A stretch of DNA of 64,000 nt. Source: Nostoc sp. TCL26-01. GTDB lineage: Bacteria > Cyanobacteriota > Cyanobacteriia > Cyanobacteriales > Nostocaceae. Shown here piece after piece: positions 43,592 to 52,687 of this stretch. The DNA is taken from positions 2,930,804 to 2,994,803 of the forward strand of contig NZ_CP040297.1 in assembly GCF_013393945.1 (NCBI RefSeq), given 5' to 3'. Each line of letters opens with the position of its first letter. Positions within the stretch are counted from its first letter, which is position 1. The position numbers and the translations under genes are program-made. The notes under the pieces were generated by a model that saw only the letters and a list, made by a program, of their open reading frames with translations, did no database searches and was not told the DNA's origin.

Positions 43592-44845
43592 ATGACAAGA
43601 CGAGAAAACAATTCTTGGATAAACCGTGTTGCTGATGTCTGGAGAAAGACAACAGACGGTTTAGTGCAGAGTTTGCCCCTTGAACAGGTTTCACAGAGGT
43701 TTGTACAGTGGTTTAGTGTTGATGAAGCGGAAATTGCTGATATTTTAGAGAAAGTACGGGAAGAATTACCGACTACAGAAGCTTTATTGATTGGTAAACC
43801 GCAAGCAGGTAAAAGCTCAATTGTCAGAGGATTAACTGGTGTCTCATCTGAGATTGTGGGACAAGGGTTTCGTCCGCATACACAATATACTCAACGTTAT
43901 GCTTATCCATCTGATGACTTACCCTTGTTAATTTTTACAGATACAGTCGGGCTGGGAGACGTTAACCAAGAAACTCAAGCAGTCATTCAGGAGTTGGTAG
44001 GAGATTTACAGCAGGAAAGTAGCCGGGTCAGAGTGTTGATTTTGACTGTGAAAATCAATGATTTTGCCACTGATACCCTACTACAAATTGCTCAAAATTT
44101 GCGTCAGCAATACCCTGAAGTTCCCTGTTTACTAGCAGTGACTTGTCTACACGAAGTATATCCCCCTGATGTGATCAATCATCCTCCATATCCACCAGAC
44201 TACCCAGAAATCAACCGCACTTTCAGTGCTATTCAAACAGCTTTTGCTGGATTGTACGATCGCTCGATCCTGATCGACTTTACTCTAGAAGAAGACGGTT
44301 ATGATCCAGTATTTTACGGTTTAGAGAGATTCCGCGATACCCTAGCAGAACTACTCCCAGAAGCAGAGGCGCAAGCTATTTATCAGCTATTAGATAAGCA
44401 AGTAAGTGAAAAACTCGGCAATCTCTACCGGGATGTAGGTAGACGTTATACTCTATCATTCGCTGTTATGGCAGCTACACTTGCAGCTGTACTGTTACCA
44501 TTTGCTACTATGCCCGTACTTACGGCTTTGCAAGTATCGATGGTGACAATTTTGGGAAAACTATATGGTCAAACCTTGTCTCCATCACAAGCTGGTGGTA
44601 TTGTGAGTGCGATCGCCGGTGGTTTTTTAGCCCAAGCCATAGGACGAGAATTAGTTAAGTTTATCCCAGGTTTTGGTAGTGCGATCGCTGCATCTTGGGC
44701 AGCTGCTTATACTTGGTCTTTAGGAGAGACAGCTTGTGTGTATTTTGGTGATTTAATGGGTGGGAATAAACCCGATCCTCAAAAAATTCAATCTGTCATG
44801 CAAGAGGCGTTTGAGAAGGCAAAAGAACGATTTAAGGGAATTTAA
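43592..44845 (+). CDS. GTPase with C-terminal membrane domain (DUF697-like)
   Basis: A 417-residue protein. The G domain occupies about residues 65-270, with P-loop GKPQAGKSS, switch II DTVGLGD (DxxG) and a TCLHEVY segment where the base-specificity motif should be; no clean NKxD was found. The C-terminal third has hydrophobic segments (FAVMAATLAAVLLPFATMPV; GIVSAIAGGFLAQAIG) like the YcjF/DUF697 membrane domains found fused to Era-like GTPases. Function is unknown; relatives are linked to membrane stress or to transport of cargo. ATG 43592 is chosen over the TTG at 43544, which has no start support. Monocistronic. Confidence 0.82.
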   Translation: MTRRENNSWINRVADVWRKTTDGLVQSLPLEQVSQRFVQWFSVDEAEIADILEKVREELPTTEALLIGKPQAGKSSIVRGLTGVSSEIVGQGFRPHTQYTQRYAYPSDDLPLLIFTDTVGLGDVNQETQAVIQELVGDLQQESSRVRVLILTVKINDFATDTLLQIAQNLRQQYPEVPCLLAVTCLHEVYPPDVINHPPYPPDYPEINRTFSAIQTAFAGLYDRSILIDFTLEEDGYDPVFYGLERFRDTLAELLPEAEAQAIYQLLDKQVSEKLGNLYRDVGRRYTLSFAVMAATLAAVLLPFATMPVLTALQVSMVTILGKLYGQTLSPSQAGGIVSAIAGGFLAQAIGRELVKFIPGFGSAIAASWAAAYTWSLGETACVYFGDLMGGNKPDPQKIQSVMQEAFEKAKERFKGI

Positions 44846-44924
44846 TCTAAGTGACAAATTATTAACGATGATATTGGTAAACCCGCCCCTACCCGAATTA
44901 TCGTTCAAGATAAAGAAACTAAAT

Positions 44925-45794
44925 TTAACTTGTTTTTTTGAATAATTGAACAGGCTGATTTTGTAGTTCAGAAGTGATGAGTTTCACTCGCTCAACTACA
45001 TCAATCATATATTGATAATTTGGGACTTTTCCATTGGGTACATATCCTACTTCTTCAGCCAAAACAGCAGGAAATTCACTCATAACTTTGCGGATATATT
45101 CTTGACGATTGCGTTCTACATTTGGCCCCAGTAACACCACACCAGATGGAACATAATGAGGGTCTGTATATAATACACGAAACTCATGTTCATTAATCTG
45201 GGGAGTGTAAAGATCAAATTCTGCCATTGAAATAGCGCCAGCAGCAGCTTTTCCTTGTGCTACCCATTCTAAAACTGTTGTAGGTGTAGGTGCAAATAAT
45301 ATTTCAGCTAGCGTCAATCCATAAAGATTAAATAGAGGGAAATAATATCCTGTGGCTGAACCTGGTTGACCTAAAGCAACTATTTTACCCTGTAGTTGTT
45401 TGAGGTTGCGGATTGGAGCATCTTTACGTACAACCAAGATAGAGCGTAAATTACTAATACCTACTAAAGGGAAAATAGGCACGTATTGAGATAAAGCGAT
45501 CGCTATAGCTGCTAAACCTGGAGGAGCAAAGACTAATGACCAAGCCCGTTCTCGCAATCTTTCAATTGCTTTATTTTCGTTGAACACAGGCTCTAAACGA
45601 ATGTGTGACTTGGTTTTTTCAGCTAAGTAACGGTTAAACTTTTCATATTGCTTAATTATTTCTTCTCCGCCATCATAATTGATCACACCAATAGTTAAAG
45701 TACCTTCATATCTTGATGTTGATGTGCATCTGGCGACTGTTAAACCTAAAAGCTGTAAAAAAAATAAACGACGGGAAAAGCGTCCAATCATCAT
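44925..45794 (-). CDS. PhnD-like substrate-binding lipoprotein
   Basis: A 289-residue periplasmic binding protein of the phosphate/phosphonate (PhnD) type. The N terminus carries RR and a hydrophobic segment with VARC as possible lipobox (C23). Then come TIGVINYDGGEEIIKQYEKF, LEPVFNENKAIERLRERAW and GKIVALGQPGSATGYYFPLF, typical of PF12974 proteins. No transporter genes adjoin. It is divergent, with 128 bases between starts, from a heme-binding HAMP protein. Orphan PhnD-like proteins often act as the ligand sensor partner of a signalling protein, so this may be a sensing pair; that is inference. The ligand is unknown. Confidence 0.82.
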   Translation of the reverse strand: MMIGRFSRRLFFLQLLGLTVARCTSTSRYEGTLTIGVINYDGGEEIIKQYEKFNRYLAEKTKSHIRLEPVFNENKAIERLRERAWSLVFAPPGLAAIAIALSQYVPIFPLVGISNLRSILVVRKDAPIRNLKQLQGKIVALGQPGSATGYYFPLFNLYGLTLAEILFAPTPTTVLEWVAQGKAAAGAISMAEFDLYTPQINEHEFRVLYTDPHYVPSGVVLLGPNVERNRQEYIRKVMSEFPAVLAEEVGYVPNGKVPNYQYMIDVVERVKLITSELQNQPVQLFKKTS

Positions 45795-45922
45795 TAATTA
45801 AGATTATGCCTAATTGATGTTAAAGAAAAGAGTTAATATTTGTTTACTTTTAATTGTGTATCTATTGCTATTACACAAGCTAGTATATACTATTAAACTA
45901 AGAATTTTTATAGCTAAAAAAT

Positions 45923-46822
45923 ATGTTAAAAAACTTAAAAATTGGTGCTAAGTTTAACTTACTTTTGATGATCATTTTCATAGTTAGTATTTGTTTAAGT
46001 GGCACAATACTATCAAACGTACTGCAACAGAGAGCGCAAAATGAAATAACTTCTAAAGCACAGATTTTGATCAAAACAATGAACTCAGTTAGAAGTTATA
46101 CGCAAAATCGTGTGAATCCTCTACTAGCACCCAGATTAGAGACAGAAACAGTATTCATTCCGGAAACAGTACCAGCATTTTCTGCTACAGAAGTATTTGA
46201 AAATTTCCGTAAAAATGCAGAATATGAAAATTTTCTGTATAAAGAAGCAACGATTAATCCAACTAATTTAAGAGATAAAGCAGATCCTTTTGAAACCCAA
46301 CTTGTAGAACGGTTTCGCAATGAACCCCAAACTAAACAACTTTCTGGCTTTCGCTCATTACCAGAAGGACAAGTATTTTATATTGCCCGACCACTAGAAA
46401 TTACAGAACAGAAATGTCTGCGTTGCCATTCTACACCAGATCAAGCACCTAAAAGTCAGTTGACAACTTATGGAACAGAAAATGGTTTTGGTTGGAAACT
46501 CAATCAGATTATTGCAACTCAAATAATTTCTGTTCCTTCTGAAGAGGTTTTTAATAATGCTCATCGGAGTTGGTATTTGATTATGGGGCTTTTAGCGGTT
46601 ATTTTTACAATTGTTGTGCTTGTAATTAACTTTTTAATCAAAAAAACTGTCATTGAGCGAATTAGAAATATTGAAAAAATTGCTCAAAGAGTTAGCGTTG
46701 GTGATATGAATGCTAATTTTGCAGAAACATCTAAAGATGAAATTGGTGGTTTAGCCGCAGCATTTGAGCGCATGAAATCTAGCTTAAAAATAGCTATGGA
46801 TATGCTCAATCAACAAAGTTAG
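45923..46822 (+). CDS. Tll0287-like heme sensor with HAMP domain
   Basis: A 299-residue inner membrane protein. TM1 spans about 12-33. A periplasmic domain of the DUF3365/Tll0287 type follows (about 40-205) with the c-type heme motif CLRCH at 165-169. TM2 is at about 216-236, then a HAMP domain (about 237-290: KTVIERIRNIEKIAQRVSVG, then DEIGGLAAAFERM). The protein stops there without kinase, methyl-accepting or cyclase output. In relatives the same N-terminal half is fused to histidine kinases or cyclases, so the output may be supplied in trans. It is divergent from the PhnD-like lipoprotein, possibly its partner. The Ser/Thr kinase that follows is convergent. Confidence 0.85.
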   Translation: MLKNLKIGAKFNLLLMIIFIVSICLSGTILSNVLQQRAQNEITSKAQILIKTMNSVRSYTQNRVNPLLAPRLETETVFIPETVPAFSATEVFENFRKNAEYENFLYKEATINPTNLRDKADPFETQLVERFRNEPQTKQLSGFRSLPEGQVFYIARPLEITEQKCLRCHSTPDQAPKSQLTTYGTENGFGWKLNQIIATQIISVPSEEVFNNAHRSWYLIMGLLAVIFTIVVLVINFLIKKTVIERIRNIEKIAQRVSVGDMNANFAETSKDEIGGLAAAFERMKSSLKIAMDMLNQQS

Positions 46823-46928
46823 TATAGTCATTAGTCATTAGTCAAAACTCAGCACGGGCTGCATCGCCCCGCTTCCGCTAACAGCACTCCCTCACTCAAT
46901 TTAATGAAAGGCAATAGGCAATAAGTAT
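46823..46928. repeat. STRR and GC-rich dispersed repeat
   Basis: TAGTCAT heptamers, then CAGCACGGGCTGCATCGCCC, the same repeat as at 5200-5240, then CTCCCTCACTC. Between convergent genes. Confidence 0.7.
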
Positions 46929-48305
46929 TTAATAACCTAGCCGTTGCTGAAATTGACTTGCTTTTTGAGGCTCAGAAATGGTTGTAGCTAGATTTTTTAC
47001 TAATTCAGCACGAGAAATTTGTGGAGTAGACTTGAGCGCTTTTTGAATGAGAAATTTAGCGATTGGGCCGATTAAATCAGCTAATTCTCGCTCACATTCA
47101 CAGATAAAACTATCAGTGATTTCTGAGTTACTGAAAGGGGGAACTTGACTAGGTAAATTATTGATATGGGTTTGAGGCTGGTTAGCAGATTCCTCAGATA
47201 GTAACATGGCTTTTTGCCGGAATTCCTTTTGTTGGTTTTCTGGCAAGTGTTGCGCTAAATTATTGATTAACTCTGAATAATTCTGTGCTGATGTCGAGAG
47301 TCTTAATAATGTCGTAGCTACAGGGCCAACGAGTTCTAAGAGTATTTTTTCTAACTTTTTATACTGGTATGAAGAGAGAATACTGTTAGTTTGCTGACTA
47401 GTTGATTGTTGTGGGGATGGTGAAACCTGGTGTAACTGTGTAAGTGCTGATGATACTTGAGTGAATTTAGTTTCCGCATCCGGAGCAAAGTTTTGCTCTA
47501 GTGCTGCTAAAACTTCTGTGGCAGATTGATAGCGCCATTTAAAATGATGTAGCACCATCCGCGATAGAATAGATGCGATCGCTGGACTAACCTGTGTCTG
47601 ATGTTGCCAGAGAATCTCTCCTGTGTTGGGATCTTCTTCCAATTCTCTGGGGTGTAATCCTGTCAGGGCTTGGATACAGACAATACCCAACGAATAAATA
47701 TCGCTGCTTGGCCTGGGTTTACCTCGTCCCTGTTCTGTAGACATATATCCTGGTGTCCCAATGGCAATGGTCATCTCTGTTTGCCCTGGGGATGCGAGTA
47801 ATTGATTCTGGATGTGCTTCACTGCACCAAAATCAATCAGCACTAACTGATGATCTTGTTGTCGTCTGATGATGTTTTCCGGTTTGATATCCCGATGGAT
47901 AACATGATGACTATGAACGAACTCTAAAATTTTTAATACCTGTTGCAACAATAAAACTACTTGGTCTTCTGTCCAGTTTTGCCCAGGGAGCATTTCCGCT
48001 TTGAGAGAATGACCTTCAATAAATTCTTGCACTAAGAAGAACTCTTGATGTTCTTCAAAGTAAGCTAAAAGTCTTGGAATTCGCTCATGATAGCCTAGTT
48101 GTTCTAGTGTTTCTGCTTCACTGGTGAATAGCCGTCTGGCAGTTTCCATAAACTCTGGATTATGGGTAACTGGCAGAAGGTGCTTAACAACACATTTGGG
48201 ATGCCCTGGCCGGTGCATATCCTGAGCAATATAAGTTTGACCGAATCCTCCTCCACCTAAGATTTGGAGGACTTGATAACGCCCAGCTAGTAAATTTCCT
48301 AACAT
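46929..48305 (-). CDS. Serine/threonine protein kinase with duplicated C-terminal domain
   Basis: A 458-residue Hanks-type kinase. The Gly loop LGGGGFGQTY (residues 16-25), Lys in KCVVKHLL, HRDIKPENII with the catalytic Asp, DFGAVKH for Mg binding and GTPGYMSTEQG for the activation segment are all present, so it should be active. No membrane segment is seen. After a Gln/Ser-rich linker (about 290-320) come two copies of a roughly 45-residue helical module: ELVGPVATTLLRL...LAQHLPENQQKEF and ELADLIGPIAKFLIQK...LATTISEPQKASQF. The second is preceded by CECE-like residues. Such tails occur on other Nostoc signalling proteins; function unknown. Monocistronic. Confidence 0.92.
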   Translation of the reverse strand: MLGNLLAGRYQVLQILGGGGFGQTYIAQDMHRPGHPKCVVKHLLPVTHNPEFMETARRLFTSEAETLEQLGYHERIPRLLAYFEEHQEFFLVQEFIEGHSLKAEMLPGQNWTEDQVVLLLQQVLKILEFVHSHHVIHRDIKPENIIRRQQDHQLVLIDFGAVKHIQNQLLASPGQTEMTIAIGTPGYMSTEQGRGKPRPSSDIYSLGIVCIQALTGLHPRELEEDPNTGEILWQHQTQVSPAIASILSRMVLHHFKWRYQSATEVLAALEQNFAPDAETKFTQVSSALTQLHQVSPSPQQSTSQQTNSILSSYQYKKLEKILLELVGPVATTLLRLSTSAQNYSELINNLAQHLPENQQKEFRQKAMLLSEESANQPQTHINNLPSQVPPFSNSEITDSFICECERELADLIGPIAKFLIQKALKSTPQISRAELVKNLATTISEPQKASQFQQRLGY

Positions 48306-48738
48306 TGTACGATTTGCCTAAGTCCTCATCTCCATCTTGACATAACGATCAATATTCCCCAAAAAATTTACATAAGTAAGTCAGCGATAAGACAATGGGC
48401 AATAGGCATCAGGGTTGTCACCTAGTTGATTTTTCTTCATCTAGTTTGATTTGATTGTGCCGATTTATTTACTTATACGTGAAGCATATGAGATTTATGC
48501 AGGTGTAGTTGGCACTGATAGATAAAATTAAGTACACATTGAATCACTTTGTTACTTATTTATTAACTACGTAAAATATTGTTGTACTCAAATTGTATTC
48601 TTATAAAATTAATCAAATTATTAAAACTACCAATAGATAGAGTCCATAAAAAATCCATCACGCAATCATAATATGTAAAGTCTTGATTTTTATCAAAAAA
48701 TGACTTTTATTTTGTTGAATTAACAGAGGAATTTCAGC
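48306..48738. other. Divergent intergenic region before the isomerase gene
   Basis: About 430 bp, AT-rich, no gene or known element. It holds the promoters of the divergent kinase and isomerase genes; none could be assigned with confidence. Confidence 0.5.
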
Positions 48739-49488
48739 ATGGAAAATTTTTTAAAATTATCTACGGCAGACATTATTTATTATCTGAAGTTATCTTGCCA
48801 AATCCCTACTATATTGGAAGCGATCGCTACACAAAAATTCATTGCCGAAGCAGCCGAAAAACTTGATATTGAACTCAGTACAGAAGAACTGCAACAAGCT
48901 GCTGATAGTATACGGCTAGCTAACCAGTTACTCAAAGCAGATGATACTTGGGCTTGGCTGGAAAAACATTATCTCACCATAGATGATTTTGAAGAGATTG
49001 CCAAAAAGAATCTCTTATCTATTAAACTCGCTAATCATTTATTTGCAGATAAAATTGAACCTTATTTTTATGCTCACAAAATCGATTATACCGGAGTTGT
49101 CACCTATGAAGTTGTTTTAGATGATGAAGACTTAGCTCTAGAATTATTTTATGCTCTACAAGAAGGTGAAATTAGTTTTCAAGAAATCGCTCGTCAATAT
49201 ATCCAAAATACTGAAATTCGTCGTGCTGGTGGTTATCAAGGTATTCGCTATCGTAGTGACTTTCGCCCAGAAATCGCTGCGGCAGTTTTTGCCGCTAATC
49301 CACCACAGATTCTCAAACCAATTACCACACCCAAAGGAGTACATATAATTGCAGTAGAAGAAATTATTACACCTGAGTTAGATGAGCAAAGGCGAATTCA
49401 AATTGCCAGAGATTTCTTCACTACTTGGCTACAACAACAATTGTCTCAAATTGAGGTTTTAGCGGATATTTCTGTAAATAATAACTAA
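48739..49488 (+). CDS. Parvulin-type (PpiC/SurA-like) peptidyl-prolyl isomerase
   Basis: A 249-residue protein with an N-terminal SurA-like helical region (about 1-110: LSTADIIYYLKLSCQIPTIL) and a rotamase domain (about 120-215) seen in LELFYALQEGEISFQEIARQ, RRAGGYQGIR and TTPKGVHIIAVEEI. No signal peptide is seen, unlike classical SurA. In filamentous cyanobacteria this type of isomerase often sits beside peptidase-containing ABC exporters and double-glycine peptides. Here the RiPP-like cluster begins 224 bases away on the opposite strand, so it may help fold or export the peptides; that is inference. GAGGAA nine bases before ATG supports the start. An intrinsic terminator follows. Confidence 0.8.
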   Translation: MENFLKLSTADIIYYLKLSCQIPTILEAIATQKFIAEAAEKLDIELSTEELQQAADSIRLANQLLKADDTWAWLEKHYLTIDDFEEIAKKNLLSIKLANHLFADKIEPYFYAHKIDYTGVVTYEVVLDDEDLALELFYALQEGEISFQEIARQYIQNTEIRRAGGYQGIRYRSDFRPEIAAAVFAANPPQILKPITTPKGVHIIAVEEIITPELDEQRRIQIARDFFTTWLQQQLSQIEVLADISVNNN

Positions 49489-49503
49489 ATTAATCACAAT
49501 TTA

Positions 49504-49540
49504 ATATCCTCAATTAAGTTAATAAATTGGGGATATTTTT
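49504..49540 (+). terminator. Intrinsic terminator after the isomerase gene
   Basis: ATATCCTCAATT and AATTGGGGATAT pair with one wobble over a 9-base loop, followed by five T. It lies 15 bases past the stop. It separates this gene from the convergent HopA1-kinase operon. Confidence 0.8.
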
Positions 49541-49711
49541 GATTTGTTAAATATGATAATATCATAATATAAGTGAAAATTGTTTAAAAAAAAGCCCTTT
49601 TGCCCACCGGAAATAGCTCCATGAGACTGTTAACGAGGTTATCAAACAGTCAAACTTTATTCGAGAATATATATACATCTTTAACTCTCAGCAGCAAACT
49701 GGAGTTGATGA

Positions 49712-50794
49712 TTACAAAGGTGTATATATATCTTCTGAATTAGCATTAAGGTAAGGACGTTGCAATTCAATATTGAGTGAAGAGAAATGTGCAACGATCG
49801 CCTCTATCCTACCTGCTGGTGTATCATTACCCAATTGCCAAGCCTCTACCAAACCATTAGCGACAATTTGACAACGATGTGTACCAAAACTTTCTTGTTC
49901 GTTCAATTTTTGGTCTGGTTCTTCAGCGATCGCTAACCCTGGAGCGATAAACTTAGTAAATAAAGGCACTTGTGATTGAAAATGTGCATGATGTTCTGTA
50001 TACACCTGCTCTAAAACAGGATGAACCCTTTCATAATCCTTTTTGTCAAAATAAAGTACTCCTGAATCATAACGCCCATAATCAGAAGGGTTGTATAGTG
50101 CTTTAAATGTAAAAGGAATAGGTAGATCATTAAGCTTTGTAGTTAAACTATTCATCACAGCAACTGCACCTTCAGGAGTCAAATTGAAGTAGACACGCAC
50201 CAAGGTTTGATGCTGATGTGATGCGCCTGCGTTAGCGACCGCCATATAAAATCCGTTTTGTACCAGATTCTTAGGTAATTTAATTGCCAGTAAGTTACTG
50301 TCAGGATGAGCCTGCAAATTTTGACTATCAACGTGTATTGTCAATCCATCTTTATAGACAACAAAAGTATCATTTGTTTCTGGCTTGACAAATTGCCAAC
50401 CATAACTCCAGTGTCCTTTACCTGTGTTACTTTCGTGTAGGCGATCGTAAAAAGCGACATCCACACCCAAAAATGTGTTATTTTCCAGATTTTGATTCAC
50501 TATTATATTAGGTGTTTCAGTGTCGAATGCTAGAGTCTTTTTTAAAGAACCATTGTAGTAGATTCCGTAAAGAAAACTACGCAGTTGTAAGCCCAAATAT
50601 TTACTCTGAAAATCAGGAGACAATTTTTGAAAACGCAAAACTGCTGACTCTGGCAATTCCACAGGCTTATAGTCTGGATGTTTAATAGAATATTGAGACT
50701 GAATCTCAACTTTGTGAATGATATCTTGGAATGATATCTGTAATGATTCAGGAATATTTGCTAATTGAACAGACAGCGAATCTAATAGTTGCAT
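49712..50794 (-). CDS. HopA1-family protein, probable phospho-Ser/Thr lyase of a RiPP pathway
   Basis: A 360-residue soluble protein with the HopA1 (HrpW-associated effector/phosphothreonine-lyase-like) features: RSFLYGIYYNGS near residue 75, then TGKGHWSYGW, NGFYMAVANAGASHQHQTLV with RVYFNLTPEGA, and a YESG-equivalent FTFKALYNPSDYGRYDSGVL stretch. In class V lanthipeptide (LxmY) and thioamitide (TvaD) pathways, HopA1-like proteins eliminate phosphate from Ser/Thr phosphorylated by an APH-fold kinase, giving Dha/Dhb. The kinase gene lies directly upstream, 87 bases away on the same strand, as in those pathways. ATG 50794 is chosen; the frame extends to 50863 through TTG/GTG. The ribosome site is weak. 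That it acts as a lyase here is inference from gene pairing. Confidence 0.75.
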   Translation of the reverse strand: MQLLDSLSVQLANIPESLQISFQDIIHKVEIQSQYSIKHPDYKPVELPESAVLRFQKLSPDFQSKYLGLQLRSFLYGIYYNGSLKKTLAFDTETPNIIVNQNLENNTFLGVDVAFYDRLHESNTGKGHWSYGWQFVKPETNDTFVVYKDGLTIHVDSQNLQAHPDSNLLAIKLPKNLVQNGFYMAVANAGASHQHQTLVRVYFNLTPEGAVAVMNSLTTKLNDLPIPFTFKALYNPSDYGRYDSGVLYFDKKDYERVHPVLEQVYTEHHAHFQSQVPLFTKFIAPGLAIAEEPDQKLNEQESFGTHRCQIVANGLVEAWQLGNDTPAGRIEAIVAHFSSLNIELQRPYLNANSEDIYTPL

Positions 50795-50881
50795 AGAGAT
50801 TTGCGTGTAAATAACATCAAAAAAATGCAGAGACAAAAGAGAAAAATTAATTCCCACAAACAACTGACTAATGACTAATGA

Positions 50882-52081
50882 CTAATGACTATTAACCATT
50901 GACTGTTGACAATTAACTAACAAACTTGCTGCTTCCACACCAAAAATCGTTGGTATAGATGCTTCTGAACGACACAATAAACTCTTAGCGACTTGTAACA
51001 TACAGATGCCAACATTACCAAATGTTTTTTCATGTTGGAGTCGTGCTTGGATAGCTCTAACCAAAGCTAAACCACAAAATTGCATGACACGATTTAAAAA
51101 ATCAGGACGGTGTTTTATTATTTCTGGGAACTGATTTAAATAGGCAATTACTAACTCCCTTATTGAAGGTTGGAGTAGAGATAAAGGAGTTGTTGCTAGG
51201 CGCAAAGACTCTTCAATTGCAATTGATTTACTAGTAATCATACTATGCAACCAAATTTGCAGATAACTAGCGATAACTGTACCTAAATCATTGGCTGGAT
51301 CTCCCCAATTACCACGTTCCCAGTCAATTAAGCGAATAATATTTTTAGGAGATAAATACTCATTTGGGTCTACTTCATCCCAACTTAAAGATAAAAGAAT
51401 ATTATTCAATTTTAAGTCATTGTGAGTGAGACAACATGGGGTAAAATTCTCAGATAATTCTGCGATCGCCTGACCTAGACTATCATAACGTTGATACAGA
51501 GCAAAGAACTTTATCCCATCCGCAGGGAACCTGCCAAAAATTTCTGGTGTAAGTCTATCTAATCCCCGATGTAAATTAATATTTCCTCTTGTCAAAGTAT
51601 CATCAATATTTTGAAAAAATCCTCGATAGTCTTCACGATTCATCGAGAGCCGATGGATAGATGCTAAAGTAGCACCAACGGCTGTGGCAATATTTGTTGG
51701 GAAATATTCTAACTTCTCGCTAATATAAAAATCCATCAAATCACGATAATTGTCTAGATAATTGAAAACAATGATGGAATTTTCACTATTAAAATGTAAC
51801 GCTTCCGAAAAATAGGGTTGAATGTGCGTTATTTCAGGAAAGTTACGTAAAAATTCATGAACTCGCCATTCTTGAAAAAACTCACCCACTGTTTTTCCTT
51901 CTAGGTTGTGGCGTTCTTGTTTAATGAGAATTTTTCTGCCATTAGCTAAGGTAACTAACAAATTAAAATTCTTTGCGGGTTTTAATTCAATCTTGCTAGA
52001 TAATTGCTCATCAAGAGTACATAAATCTAGCGACATCAGATAGTCGAAAACATTCTGAGAACTTAAAAGAAATGGTGGCAT
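50882..52081 (-). CDS. APH-fold kinase, LxmK/TvaC-like RiPP kinase
   Basis: A 399-residue kinase of the aminoglycoside/choline phosphotransferase fold. Catalytic residues are intact: probable ATP-binding K54 in ILIKQER, Brenner motif HND at 220-222 with N227 (THNDLKLNN), and the metal-binding D253 in LIDWERGNWGDPANDLG. No resistance-type substrate pocket can be inferred. It is sandwiched between the HopA1 gene downstream and five small precursor-like genes upstream (54 bases to the nearest), all on the same strand. In class V lanthipeptide and thioamitide systems such kinases phosphorylate Ser/Thr of the precursor core. The same role is inferred here. No cyclase (LxmX-like) or Cys decarboxylase follows. 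Confidence 0.78.
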   Translation of the reverse strand: MPPFLLSSQNVFDYLMSLDLCTLDEQLSSKIELKPAKNFNLLVTLANGRKILIKQERHNLEGKTVGEFFQEWRVHEFLRNFPEITHIQPYFSEALHFNSENSIIVFNYLDNYRDLMDFYISEKLEYFPTNIATAVGATLASIHRLSMNREDYRGFFQNIDDTLTRGNINLHRGLDRLTPEIFGRFPADGIKFFALYQRYDSLGQAIAELSENFTPCCLTHNDLKLNNILLSLSWDEVDPNEYLSPKNIIRLIDWERGNWGDPANDLGTVIASYLQIWLHSMITSKSIAIEESLRLATTPLSLLQPSIRELVIAYLNQFPEIIKHRPDFLNRVMQFCGLALVRAIQARLQHEKTFGNVGICMLQVAKSLLCRSEASIPTIFGVEAASLLVNCQQSMVNSH

Positions 52082-52135
52082 AGTTTTAGATTAATTTTAG
52101 GGTTAACAACTAATATTTCAGTAACTCAAAAATAT

Positions 52136-52357
52136 TTAAAAATCAGAATTACTGGTGTAGCTATCTACTAAGTTGACAATGCTATAAATGGCAAATACTA
52201 CCAACATAAATTCAAAAGATTTTTTAGCAAATTTTATCACTAGGTCAATATCATAGCCATTGCCACCATGTATAACTCTATAATTCCCATCATGGAGGTC
52301 AGTTAAAAAACTTTCTGAATCAGATTGAGATAATTCAGAAATAATGATTTTCGCCAT
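52136..52357 (-). CDS. RiPP precursor-like peptide 5 (divergent)
   Basis: A 73-residue peptide. Leader MAKIIISELSQSDSESFLTD...VIHGG with GG at 31-32 keeps the SESFL(T/N)(D/E)L motif of its neighbours. The 41-residue part after GG is different from the others: hydrophobic, FEFMLVVFAIYSIVNLVDSY, then TSNSDF, with no cysteine and Ser/Thr only near the end. It is the gene nearest the kinase. It may be a divergent precursor or a helper/immunity-like peptide. No family name. Confidence 0.7.
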   Translation of the reverse strand: MAKIIISELSQSDSESFLTDLHDGNYRVIHGGNGYDIDLVIKFAKKSFEFMLVVFAIYSIVNLVDSYTSNSDF

Positions 52358-52444
52358 TGGCTTAAATAATCAAAACTTGTCGATAATTAGCAGTGAGCTA
52401 GATTAAAATTAATCAATTAATCTAGCCCGATAAATAATTAAAAT

Positions 52445-52687
52445 TTAGTATCCAGCATCGCTAAAAGACTTAACCAGGTGTCCAATAGCATCAATCCCAA
52501 AGGTAATAGCTCCAAACTCAAGACCTTTAATACCGTAAGCTAAAACAGCATTGGTAGAACTAGAGTAATCATTACCACCATTGATGGAAATAGCATCTAT
52601 ATTGTTCAATTCATTGAGAAAGCTTTCAGAATCTTGAAACAATGTAGAACCAGTGGTAGGTAATTCGGTCAGATTAATAGATGCCAT
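52445..52687 (-). CDS. RiPP precursor-like peptide 4
   Basis: An 80-residue peptide of the tandem family. The leader ends INGG (GG at 37-38) and contains DSESFLNELN. The core begins NDYSSSTNAVLAYGIKGLEF and ends HLVKSFSDAGY, sharing GAITFGIDAIGHLVKSFSD with the three copies upstream, but with different leader start (MASINLTELPTTG). No cysteine. Ser/Thr sit in two clusters: SSST after the leader and S-F-S near the end. A conserved hairpin (52730-52757) precedes its ribosome site (GGAG, six bases before ATG). Confidence 0.75.
   Translation of the reverse strand: MASINLTELPTTGSTLFQDSESFLNELNNIDAISINGGNDYSSSTNAVLAYGIKGLEFGAITFGIDAIGHLVKSFSDAGY

Noticed and set aside
50882..52081. Kinase taken as an aminoglycoside resistance gene
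   Set aside because: Only the general APH catalytic motifs are present; the context of leader peptides and a HopA1 gene favours a RiPP kinase.
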